A stretch of 13,206 nucleotides of DNA from Candidatus Bipolaricaulota bacterium (GTDB lineage: Bacteria > Bipolaricaulota > Bipolaricaulia > RBG-16-55-9 > DRXL01): the NCBI GenBank assembly GCA_025057405.1, contig JANWXV010000004.1, positions 1 through 13,206 on the forward strand, written 5' to 3'. The notes beneath the pieces were generated by a model. It saw only the letters and a program-made list of their open reading frames with translations, ran no database searches and had not been told where the DNA came from. A program made the translations under genes and the position numbers. Shown here one piece after another: positions 1 through 5,313 of the stretch (its first letter is position 1; each line of letters starts with the position of its first letter).

Positions 1-1
1 G

Positions 2-598
2 GATCGGGGCTTGCAGGGGCTGAAGCTTGGGCTCGCCATGAGCGCGGGGTTCTTCACGGTCTTCGCGGGGCTGGGCGTGGCGCTCGTGTTGGCGGGCCAA
101 GTGCTCTCGCGCTTTCTGATCGCCTATGCGCCGTGGATCGGCGCGCTGATCGGCATGCTCTTGATGCTCTTGGGCGCGACGATGCTGCTCCAGAGAGAGT
201 TCTCTTTGGGCTTACCCGTAGCAGGCTTGGCGAACAGACTGCGCGGCGGGCGCAAGCCATCGGGGCACGGCTTGCTCTATTATTATCTCTACGGCATCAG
301 CTATGCGATTGGCTCGCTGGGCTGCACGTTGCCGCTCTTTCTCTCGGTGACGCTGACAGCGTTCACCGCGTACGGCTGGGGCGGATTAGCGAACTTCTTC
401 GCTTACGCTGGGGGCATGACGCTGATGATGCTCGCCTTCTCGCTCTCCGTGGTCTATGCCCGCGAACTGATTCAGCACTACTTTCAAAGAATCATCCCCT
501 ATGTGCGGCCGATCAGCGCGTGGGTCTTGCTGGGGATCGGGCTGTTTCTGATCTGGTATCAACTGATCTACTCTGGAGCGTTGTCATCAGCGCTTTGA
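2..598 (+). CDS. CcdA/DsbD-type membrane protein, 3' part (5' end outside window)
   Basis: The frame is open from the first full codon at base 2, so the gene begins upstream of the window. The TTG at 11 and ATG at 38 are probably internal. The visible 198 residues contain about five hydrophobic segments (near 17-32, 39-63, 93-116, 129-153 and 170-189 of the visible part). Segment three carries the motif YAIGSLGCTLPLF with a single Cys (visible residue 108), matching the second half of CcdA-like proteins. Those proteins pass reducing equivalents across the membrane through paired intramembrane Cys residues, for cytochrome c maturation or thiol redox control. The partner Cys would lie in the missing N-terminal half, so it cannot be checked. 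The TGA stop at 596-598 lies inside the 3' end of the convergent HU gene. Membrane location is well supported; the specific redox role is inferred from family resemblance. Confidence 0.75.
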   Translation, partial: DRGLQGLKLGLAMSAGFFTVFAGLGVALVLAGQVLSRFLIAYAPWIGALIGMLLMLLGATMLLQREFSLGLPVAGLANRLRGGRKPSGHGLLYYYLYGISYAIGSLGCTLPLFLSVTLTAFTAYGWGGLANFFAYAGGMTLMMLAFSLSVVYARELIQHYFQRIIPYVRPISAWVLLGIGLFLIWYQLIYSGALSSAL

Positions 599-943
599 GG
601 GAAGACTGCTCTCTGGCTCGCGCGGCCTGATGATAAACCGTCCATTGGGAAGCTGCACGGCCATTAACTTTTGCGCGATGAGTTTGCGCAGGGGTCTGCC
701 CGGACGAAAGCGCGGAACCACCAGAGCATCGGCAGAGAGAAGCTCCTTCTGCCCGGCGTGCCAGCGACTCCGGTGCCGCCACACCTTCGGCAGAAACGTG
801 CCAAACTTGCGCAGCCGTACCGCCTCCCCGCGAGCCAGCTCGCCCACGATAATCTCGTAAAACGCCGCGAGAAACGCTTCCACCGACTTTTGCTTCAGCC
901 CGCTCCGCTTCGCTATCTGCTCGACCAGCTCCGCTTGCGTCAT
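587..943 (-). CDS. HU/IHF-family DNA-binding protein with C-terminal extension
   Basis: The product is 118 residues. Residues 1-89 follow the HU fold: two N-terminal helices (TQAELVEQIAKRSGL, then a helix from about 18 to 38), the conserved KFGTF turn at 46-50, a DNA-binding beta arm, and the RPGRPLRKLI end (80-89). HU dimers bend DNA and organise the nucleoid. I chose the ATG at 941-943 because GGGAGGG (950-956) lies 6 nt upstream; an in-frame ATG at 970 would add nine residues but lacks this site. Two oddities stand out. The arm tip lacks the usual Arg-Asn-Pro: the Pro that wedges into DNA appears to be replaced by Trp61. There is also a 29-residue basic tail after the HU domain. The 3' end overlaps the convergent CcdA-like gene by 12 bp. 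The family call is firm; whether it is the main HU or a specialised paralogue is not known. Confidence 0.88.
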   Translation of the reverse strand: MTQAELVEQIAKRSGLKQKSVEAFLAAFYEIIVGELARGEAVRLRKFGTFLPKVWRHRSRWHAGQKELLSADALVVPRFRPGRPLRKLIAQKLMAVQLPNGRFIIRPREPESSLPSKR

Positions 944-968
944 ATCCAACCCTCCCGTATTTTTCTCC

Positions 969-998
969 ATTTTAGAAGAAATCGCCTCACAAAATCAA
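969..998 (-). promoter_or_regulatory. Candidate sigma70-type promoter of the HU gene
   Basis: On the minus strand, TTGATT (993-998) is followed after 18 bp by TAAAAT (969-974). The expected start near 962 would give a short leader holding the GGGAGGG ribosome site at 950-956. This is read from sequence by eye, and the -35 is only a partial match. Confidence 0.5.
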
Positions 999-1064
999 TC
1001 TCGGTGATCTGCATTACAGTCTGGAGACGGCTCCACAAGCCCTCTAGAGCCTCTTGGAGAGTGA

Positions 1065-1079
1065 CCAACGTCACGTTGG
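1065..1079. promoter_or_regulatory. Perfect palindrome, candidate operator
   Basis: CCAACGT-C-ACGTTGG has two perfect 7-bp arms around a single base. The 8-mer ACCAACGT (1064-1071) recurs in direct orientation at 1129-1136, 22 bp before the lipoprotein start. The site lies between the divergent HU and lipoprotein genes, where a dimeric regulator would be expected to bind. No regulator is encoded nearby, so the protein is unknown. The arms are too short, and no T-run follows, for a terminator. Confidence 0.4.
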
Positions 1080-1158
1080 CCTCTGCACGCTGGGGGTATC
1101 GCTCTGGGTCTGGTTGCAGTAGAGTAAAACCAACGTGAGAGCGCAAGGAGAGATCTCT

Positions 1159-1872
1159 ATGAAGAAGCATCTGAGCTTGGTTATCTTACTGGCGTTAGGA
1201 GTGACGGGCTGCACCCAGCCGGTGCGCTTGGGCGAGAAGCCCGATCAGCCCCCTGTCGCAGACTTTACCCTGCAGTGTGCTGATTGTCAGGGCGAGCGAT
1301 CGGGACTGGCCCCTTTGAAAATTCTCTTAGACGCTTCGCCTTCGACCGACGATCACGGGATTCTCTTGGTTCACTGGAGCTTAGGGAACGGGCGCGAGGC
1401 CACTGGCCCTCAAGTCGAGACAATCTACGAAAAACCCGGACACTATGAGATCACCCTGACGGTCTATGACCAGAAGGGCCAAAAAGCCACCGCCAAGACC
1501 GAGATCACTGTCTTAGAGCCGCCTCCGCCTCCCTACCGAGTCGAGCGCGCCGAGAACGATCTGATGATCGTCGAGCGGATCCTCCCTAACAGAACTCTCA
1601 AAGTGGGCGAGACGGTCGAAGTGCGCGTGCGGGTCACGGCCAAGCGCGACATCGAGTACGTCTTCTGGCGCGAGCTGCCCGCTTATCCGCTCACCTCGCC
1701 GGAGCGCTTAGAGTTTATGATCCTGTGGCTGCCCAAAGATATGACCCAAGAATGGGTTTATACCGTCACGGTCGAAGACTCTGGACGAAGCAAGCTCGAC
1801 GGAGACGGTCGCGCGGCGTGGCGCGCCGAAGCTGCCGAGCTGACGCTCAGCACAACGATAGAAATCCCCTAA
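1159..1872 (+). CDS. PKD-domain lipoprotein of unknown function
   Basis: The product is 237 residues. It opens with a lipoprotein signal: MKK, a hydrophobic stretch, and the lipobox VTGC, with Cys18 as the predicted lipidated residue. I chose the ATG at 1159 over the GTG at 1135 because AAGGAG (1145-1150) lies 8 nt upstream and the signal peptide then begins correctly. Residues about 31-119 resemble a PKD (Ig-like beta sandwich) domain: PVADF start, DASPSTDDHG, W-LGNG where the family has WdFGDG, GHYEITLTVYD, and the final strand. An extra CADC pair (Cys40, Cys43) sits in the first loop. A Pro-rich linker (EPPPPP) leads to a second, beta-rich region ending at IEIP that I do not recognise. PKD domains commonly mediate protein or carbohydrate contacts at the cell surface; no enzyme motif is visible. 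The stop overlaps the convergent zinc-ribbon gene by 4 bp. Confidence 0.85.
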   Translation: MKKHLSLVILLALGVTGCTQPVRLGEKPDQPPVADFTLQCADCQGERSGLAPLKILLDASPSTDDHGILLVHWSLGNGREATGPQVETIYEKPGHYEITLTVYDQKGQKATAKTEITVLEPPPPPYRVERAENDLMIVERILPNRTLKVGETVEVRVRVTAKRDIEYVFWRELPAYPLTSPERLEFMILWLPKDMTQEWVYTVTVEDSGRSKLDGDGRAAWRAEAAELTLSTTIEIP

Positions 1873-2063
1873 CGGCGATTCGACCCGCGCGCGACCAGAC
1901 CCCCGCAGTGGGGACAGTACGTCACCGCGCCGCGATAGAAGCTCCGGCAGTGCGGGCATTGATGAAAGTCACTGCTCTTCTGGCGTTGCAAGAACAGATA
2001 GCGCACCCCCAACGCCAAGAGTCCGCCGAAGACCAGCAGCAACAGCCAGAAGCGCCAGTTCAT
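1869..2063 (-). CDS. Small single-pass membrane protein with zinc-ribbon tail
   Basis: This is a 64-residue protein. Residues 5-25 form one hydrophobic segment (WLLLLVFGGLLALGVRYLF), followed by a basic QRQK stop-transfer stretch. The soluble tail has CPHC (36-39) and CPHCG (50-54), spaced like a rubredoxin-type zinc ribbon that would bind one zinc ion. By the positive-inside rule the ribbon probably faces the cytoplasm. No enzymatic function can be assigned. It starts 42 bp downstream of the dehydrogenase stop on the same strand, so the two are probably co-transcribed. Only a weak purine-rich ribosome site (AGAGAGAAG, somewhat far) precedes the ATG. Its last 4 bp overlap the end of the lipoprotein gene. 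The metal-binding pattern makes a real gene likely despite the small size. Confidence 0.75.
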   Translation of the reverse strand: MNWRFWLLLLVFGGLLALGVRYLFLQRQKSSDFHQCPHCRSFYRGAVTYCPHCGGLVARGSNRR

Positions 2064-2105
2064 TCTTTTATATCTTCTCTCTCTTATTTCTAGCTTGCGC
2101 TCTCT

Positions 2106-3248
2106 CTATTTTAGAAAGAGCTTGAGCTGCTCGGTGATCGCATCGCCGACCTCGCTGCAACGCGCCGCGCGCTCTTCGCCCACCAGATCGTAGGTCAACG
2201 GCTGACCCGCTCTCAACACGGCGATCACCGCTTGCTCTATCGCCTGCGCAGATCGCTCCAAACGCTCGTCTTGATATTTACTCCCTAACCATTCGAGCAT
2301 CATTTTGGTCGTCAAGATCGCGGCGATGGGGTTGACTTTATCTTTGCCGGCGTGCTTGGGAGCGCTGCCGTGGATCGGCTCGAACATCGCGTGCTCATCG
2401 CCGATGTTGCCCCCCGCGGCCATCCCCAAGCCCCCCTGTGTTGTGGCAGCATTGTCGCTGATCACGTCGCCCACGAGATTGGGCGCGACCACGACATCGT
2501 ACCATTCGGGGTTGCGAATCTGCCACTGACAGAACGCGTCAAAGTACGCATAATCCAACTGAATCTCCGGGAACTCGCTCCGCCCGATCTCGGTGAACAG
2601 ATCGCGAAAGTACTTGTGCGCCCCGATAATATTAGATTTATCGACACACGTCACTTTGCCCAATTTCTTTCGTTGGCGCGCCAAGCGAAACGCAAAGCGC
2701 ACGACTTTTTCGGTGGCCGTCTTGGTGATGCGAATCGGGGTCATCTTGCCGTTGGGCAGATCGAGAGTCTCCCCGGTGTAAGCGTCTTCGGTGTTCTCGC
2801 GCACGACGATATAGTCAACGTTTTCGGGGTTCCAGATCTGTTGGAATTCCCCAGAGATTCTGATCTTCACACCGGGGTAGAGCTTCACCGGGCGGACGTT
2901 GGCGTAGAGATTGAGTCTCTGGCGGTTGCCGATGACTTGGGCATAACCAGCGAGCTGCGGCGTGGGATAGGGCTTGCCCGGCTTGGTGAAGACGGCCTTG
3001 CCGTCTATCTCGTGGCCGACCGCGCCCAGCAAGATCGCGTCAGCCCTCTGGCACTTCTCGAAAGACCCGTCGGGCCATTCTTTCTCGTGTTGGGCGTAGT
3101 ACCAGCCCCCGCAGGGGATCTCTGCGATCTCAAAGCGCATCTGAGCTTGCTCGCCCACGGTGCGCAGAACCTTCAACGCTTGGGCGATCACTTCCGGCCC
3201 AACGCCGTCGCCGGGCAGCACAACGATCGAGTAGCTTTGCTTCGGCAT
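2106..3248 (-). CDS. Isocitrate/isopropylmalate-type dehydrogenase family protein
   Basis: This 380-residue protein is full length for the family of metal-dependent decarboxylating 2-hydroxyacid dehydrogenases (isocitrate, isopropylmalate, homoisocitrate, tartrate). Visible signatures in order are GDGVGPEV (13-20) at the N terminus, the substrate Arg pattern NLYANVRPV, VRENTEDAYTG (Arg150; catalytic-type Tyr157), the VDKSN lysine, the metal-binding NLVGDVISDNAA segment, EPIHGSAP, and a C-terminal TYDL with SEVGDAI. The ATG at 3248 is chosen because family homology starts there and a GGAAG site lies just upstream; an in-frame start 78 bp earlier would run across the promoter. Substrate cannot be decided: the Ser/Asn pair typical of bacterial isocitrate dehydrogenase is absent. 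Lys298-His299 follows GSAP, where NADP-linked isocitrate dehydrogenases carry Lys-Tyr and NAD-linked family members usually carry Asp. The gene heads a probable two-gene unit with the zinc-ribbon protein. Confidence 0.88.
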   Translation of the reverse strand: MPKQSYSIVVLPGDGVGPEVIAQALKVLRTVGEQAQMRFEIAEIPCGGWYYAQHEKEWPDGSFEKCQRADAILLGAVGHEIDGKAVFTKPGKPYPTPQLAGYAQVIGNRQRLNLYANVRPVKLYPGVKIRISGEFQQIWNPENVDYIVVRENTEDAYTGETLDLPNGKMTPIRITKTATEKVVRFAFRLARQRKKLGKVTCVDKSNIIGAHKYFRDLFTEIGRSEFPEIQLDYAYFDAFCQWQIRNPEWYDVVVAPNLVGDVISDNAATTQGGLGMAAGGNIGDEHAMFEPIHGSAPKHAGKDKVNPIAAILTTKMMLEWLGSKYQDERLERSAQAIEQAVIAVLRAGQPLTYDLVGEERAARCSEVGDAITEQLKLFLK

Positions 3249-3266
3249 CCTTCTTCCGTTCCTATC

Positions 3267-3296
3267 TTGGCACTCGTTAGGTTTTGGTATTATACT
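3267..3296 (+). promoter_or_regulatory. Promoter of pgsA (plus strand), leaderless arrangement
   Basis: TTGGCA (3267-3272), an 18-bp spacer and TATACT (3291-3296) precede the pgsA ATG by only 7 bp. Transcription would start at or next to the A of the start codon. No ribosome site is present. The -10 shares bases with the oppositely directed TATAAT. Confidence 0.68.
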
Positions 3297-3317
3297 AGAC
3301 GCGATGACCCTTGCCAA
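3289..3317 (-). promoter_or_regulatory. Promoter of the dehydrogenase gene (minus strand)
   Basis: On the minus strand, TTGGCA (3312-3317) and a consensus TATAAT (3289-3294) are separated by 17 bp. The -35 lies within the first codons of the divergent pgsA. The expected start near 3282 gives a leader of roughly 35 nt ending in the GGAAG ribosome site. The -10 overlaps the pgsA -10 on the other strand. Confidence 0.75.
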
Positions 3318-3816
3318 TCTCGTCACGCTTCTGCGTCTGTTCGGGATTGCCCCGTTGCTCTATCTCTTCTTTCACGGTCCTAGGGAGCTGTTCTATGGGC
3401 TGCTGGTGCTCTTGCTTGTAGGGGATCTGCTCGATGGGGCCTTGGCGCGCGCCCTCGGTCAGATCAGCTCTCTGGGCAAGATGCTGGATCCCCTGGCCGA
3501 TAAGGCCCTCTTCTTGGCGCTCTTTACGGCGTTTGCTCTTCGGGGGGATCTCCCTTGGGGGGCTTATCTTCTCTTCCTAGCCCCTCACGCCGCTCTGCTC
3601 TTGGGAGGGCTAGCGCTGCGTCTTTGGTATAGGCGCTGGATCATCATCGAGGCGCGCCTCTTCGGAAAAGCCGCATCGGCCTTGATCGCCTTGGGTATTT
3701 TGGCTCTCTTCTTCTGGCGCGAGATCGCGCTTGTGCTGCTCTATGTGGGCATCGGGCTGTCGTATCTCGCGCTGCTCGATTACAGTCGGGTCGCTCTCCA
3801 ACAGATCAGAAGATAA
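3304..3816 (+). CDS. pgsA: CDP-alcohol phosphatidyltransferase (PgsA-like phosphatidylglycerophosphate synthase)
   Basis: This is a 170-residue integral membrane enzyme. The family signature is complete: D41-x2-D44-G45-x2-A48-R49-x8-G58-x3-D62-x3-D66, whose four Asp residues hold the divalent metals and activate the acceptor alcohol. The N terminus (TLANLVTLLRLFGIAP) is typical of bacterial PgsA, which transfers a phosphatidyl group from CDP-diacylglycerol to glycerol-3-phosphate. Four or more hydrophobic segments fill the rest. Length is near that of ordinary PgsA (about 180). Another acceptor, as in cardiolipin or phosphatidylinositol-phosphate synthases, cannot be excluded. The ATG at 3304 has no ribosome site but sits 7 bp after a -10 box, suggesting a leaderless mRNA. 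The last 207 bp lie antisense to the end of the convergent rluD-like gene. Confidence 0.85.
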   Translation: MTLANLVTLLRLFGIAPLLYLFFHGPRELFYGLLVLLLVGDLLDGALARALGQISSLGKMLDPLADKALFLALFTAFALRGDLPWGAYLLFLAPHAALLLGGLALRLWYRRWIIIEARLFGKAASALIALGILALFFWREIALVLLYVGIGLSYLALLDYSRVALQQIRR

Positions 3817-4728
3817 GCTCGCGAACTCCGGGGGCCAAGGAGCGATCACCCGCAACGGCTCTTGAGTGATGGGGTGAGCGAGCGCTATCTGCCACGCGTG
3901 CAGCATCATCCGTCCCGTCCCAGCGCTCTCTTTCGGTTTCTTGCTGCCGTAGAGGGCATCTCCCACAACGGGATGGCCAATCGCTCTCAGATGGACGCGA
4001 ATCTGGTGCATCCGCCCCGTGAGGGGACGCACTTCTAACAGCGTCTCCTGAGAAAATCTCTTTAGCACACGAAACTCGGTGATCGCCGGCTTCCCCGACG
4101 GGAGAATGCGCATCCGTTGACGGTCTGCTGGGTCTCGCCCGATCGGGCCTTCAATGCGACCCTCGTCTTCGGTCACGACGCCGTGCACAAGGGCAATATA
4201 AATCTTCTCTACGGCTCTGTTCTTGAATTGCTCTATCAGATTTCGGTGGGCTTCGTCGGTCTTAGCGATCACGAGCACGCCGCTGGTGCCCTCGTCCAGT
4301 CTATGAACGATCCCCGGTCGCTCGGCTCCCCCTACCGTCGAGAGCGGCCCACGCGCTAACAGCTGATGCACGACTGTTCCCTTAAGATGGCCCGCTGCGG
4401 GGTGGACGACCATCCCCGCGGGTTTGTCAATCACTAAGAGCGCTGCGTCTTCATAGAGAATAGAAAGCGTGAACGGCTCTGGAGCTATTTTCGCTTCAGG
4501 CTTTTGTAAAAGATCGTCCGGTACGGTGATCTCCACGCAATCGCCCGGATGCAGCACAGCAGCCGCGCGCACGGTTCTATTGTTCACACGAACAGCCCCT
4601 GCGGCACAGAGCGCTTGAATCTGAGAGCGCGTGAGCTGCTCCAGCCCTGTTCTGGCACACTGGGCAGCTAACCAACGATCCAAGCGTTCACCAGCCCCCT
4701 CGGGGGAGACATAAAATATGCGGATCAT
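3610..4728 (-). CDS. rluD: RluA/RluD-family 23S rRNA pseudouridine synthase with antisense-encoded tail
   Basis: The product is 372 residues. An S4 RNA-binding domain covers about 13-70 (ERLDRWLA, then LTRSQIQALCAAGAVRVNN). The catalytic domain follows, with DKPAGMVVHPA and the hallmark HRLDEGTSG, whose Asp145 is the nucleophile. R-LTGRMHQIRVHL and HPVVGDALYG complete the family pattern. Such enzymes isomerise uridines in 23S rRNA helix 69 or nearby sites; the exact target is inferred. The fold normally ends near WPPEFASLSSDLL. Here the frame continues for 68 residues (305-372) that are charged and low in hydrophobic residues, and this stretch is entirely antisense to pgsA. The ATG at 4728 has no ribosome site, but TAAAAT stands 6 bp before it. 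The family call is secure. The tail may be a real extension or the result of a lost stop codon. Confidence 0.88.
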   Translation of the reverse strand: MIRIFYVSPEGAGERLDRWLAAQCARTGLEQLTRSQIQALCAAGAVRVNNRTVRAAAVLHPGDCVEITVPDDLLQKPEAKIAPEPFTLSILYEDAALLVIDKPAGMVVHPAAGHLKGTVVHQLLARGPLSTVGGAERPGIVHRLDEGTSGVLVIAKTDEAHRNLIEQFKNRAVEKIYIALVHGVVTEDEGRIEGPIGRDPADRQRMRILPSGKPAITEFRVLKRFSQETLLEVRPLTGRMHQIRVHLRAIGHPVVGDALYGSKKPKESAGTGRMMLHAWQIALAHPITQEPLRVIAPWPPEFASLSSDLLESDPTVIEQREIRQPDAHIEQHKRDLAPEEESQNTQGDQGRCGFSEEARLDDDPAPIPKTQR

Positions 4729-4734
4729 CGCCGT

Positions 4735-4740
4735 ATTTTA
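4735..4740 (-). promoter_or_regulatory. Candidate -10 box of the rluD-like gene
   Basis: On the minus strand TAAAAT lies 6 bp before the ATG, in the same position as the -10 boxes of pgsA and rimP. No convincing -35 is visible at 17-18 bp. There is no ribosome site, which fits a leaderless transcript. Confidence 0.4.
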
Positions 4741-4775
4741 ACTGAAGACGCAGCGTTTTTCTTGCTCAGAGCCTA

Positions 4776-4804
4776 TTGCGATCATCGGAACGAACGAGTA
4801 TAAT
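4776..4804 (+). promoter_or_regulatory. Promoter of the rimP-nusA operon
   Basis: TTGCGA (4776-4781), a 17-bp spacer and consensus TATAAT (4799-4804) end 10 bp before the rimP ATG. The predicted start leaves only a few nucleotides of leader, and no ribosome site is present. The 9-mer AGTATAATA here also occurs at the dehydrogenase promoter on the other strand. Confidence 0.75.
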
Positions 4805-4814
4805 AATCTTTGCT

Positions 4815-5276
4815 ATGGTGACCCAGTGGGAATCGGAGGTGCGCTCGATCGTCGAGCAGGTGGTCCGAGCGGAGCGATTAGAGCTCTATTGGTTGGAGCT
4901 GCGCGCGGCGGGGCCGCGCTGGCAGGTGCTCGTCTATATTGACCACCCACGCGGCATCAGCGTCGAAGATTGCGCGCGCGTCAGCCGCGCCCTCGAGGGA
5001 CCATTGGATCAGATCACCGACCATAGCTACGAGATCGAAGTATCTTCTCCCGGCATAGACCGGCCCCTCTACACCCGCGAGCATTACGCCAGCGCCTTGG
5101 GGAAGCCTGTCGAGCTGCACTTACGGATCCCTCACCAAGGCCAACACTCCTTCACTGGACGTTTGAAAAACGTGGACGCCCAGGCGCTCACGTTGCAAGA
5201 TGAACGCGGCCAACTCTTACGGATTCCCTGGGAAGGCGTAAGCCGCGGGCGCGTCATCGCCAGCCGGTATCTCTAA
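4815..5276 (+). CDS. rimP: Ribosome maturation factor RimP
   Basis: This 153-residue protein has the usual RimP length. The N-terminal alpha/beta domain shows the family pattern GISVEDCARVSRAL followed by YEIEVSSPGIDRPLYT. The C-terminal SH3-like domain carries the FTGRLKNVDAQALTL region and ends at RVIASRYL. RimP assists maturation of the 30S subunit, near the central pseudoknot and S12. I chose the ATG at 4815 over an upstream in-frame start at 4776 because the promoter -10 (4799-4804) lies between them. nusA follows after 37 bp, the order found across bacteria, which supports the call. No ribosome site precedes the start; translation from a nearly leaderless mRNA is inferred. Confidence 0.92.
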   Translation: MVTQWESEVRSIVEQVVRAERLELYWLELRAAGPRWQVLVYIDHPRGISVEDCARVSRALEGPLDQITDHSYEIEVSSPGIDRPLYTREHYASALGKPVELHLRIPHQGQHSFTGRLKNVDAQALTLQDERGQLLRIPWEGVSRGRVIASRYL

Positions 5277-5313
5277 CCTCCCACTCAAGCATACGCAAGG
5301 AGCGACGACCCCC

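Noticed and set aside
133..630. Long plus-strand frame within the CcdA-like gene
   Set aside because: The overlapping frame gives the coherent membrane protein; this one is Arg/Ala-rich shadow sequence.
940..1170. 76-codon minus-strand frame ending in an ATGA overlap with the HU start
   Set aside because: The overlap looks like translational coupling, but the frame has no ribosome site, begins inside the lipoprotein gene's start, spans the palindrome, and HU has a candidate promoter (969-998) within it. No recognisable domain.
2352..3383. 343-codon plus-strand frame opposite the dehydrogenase
   Set aside because: It is codon-aligned with the real gene on the other strand, where stops arise only from TTA, CTA or TCA codons that are scarce here. 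Its product has no family features, while the dehydrogenase is unmistakable.
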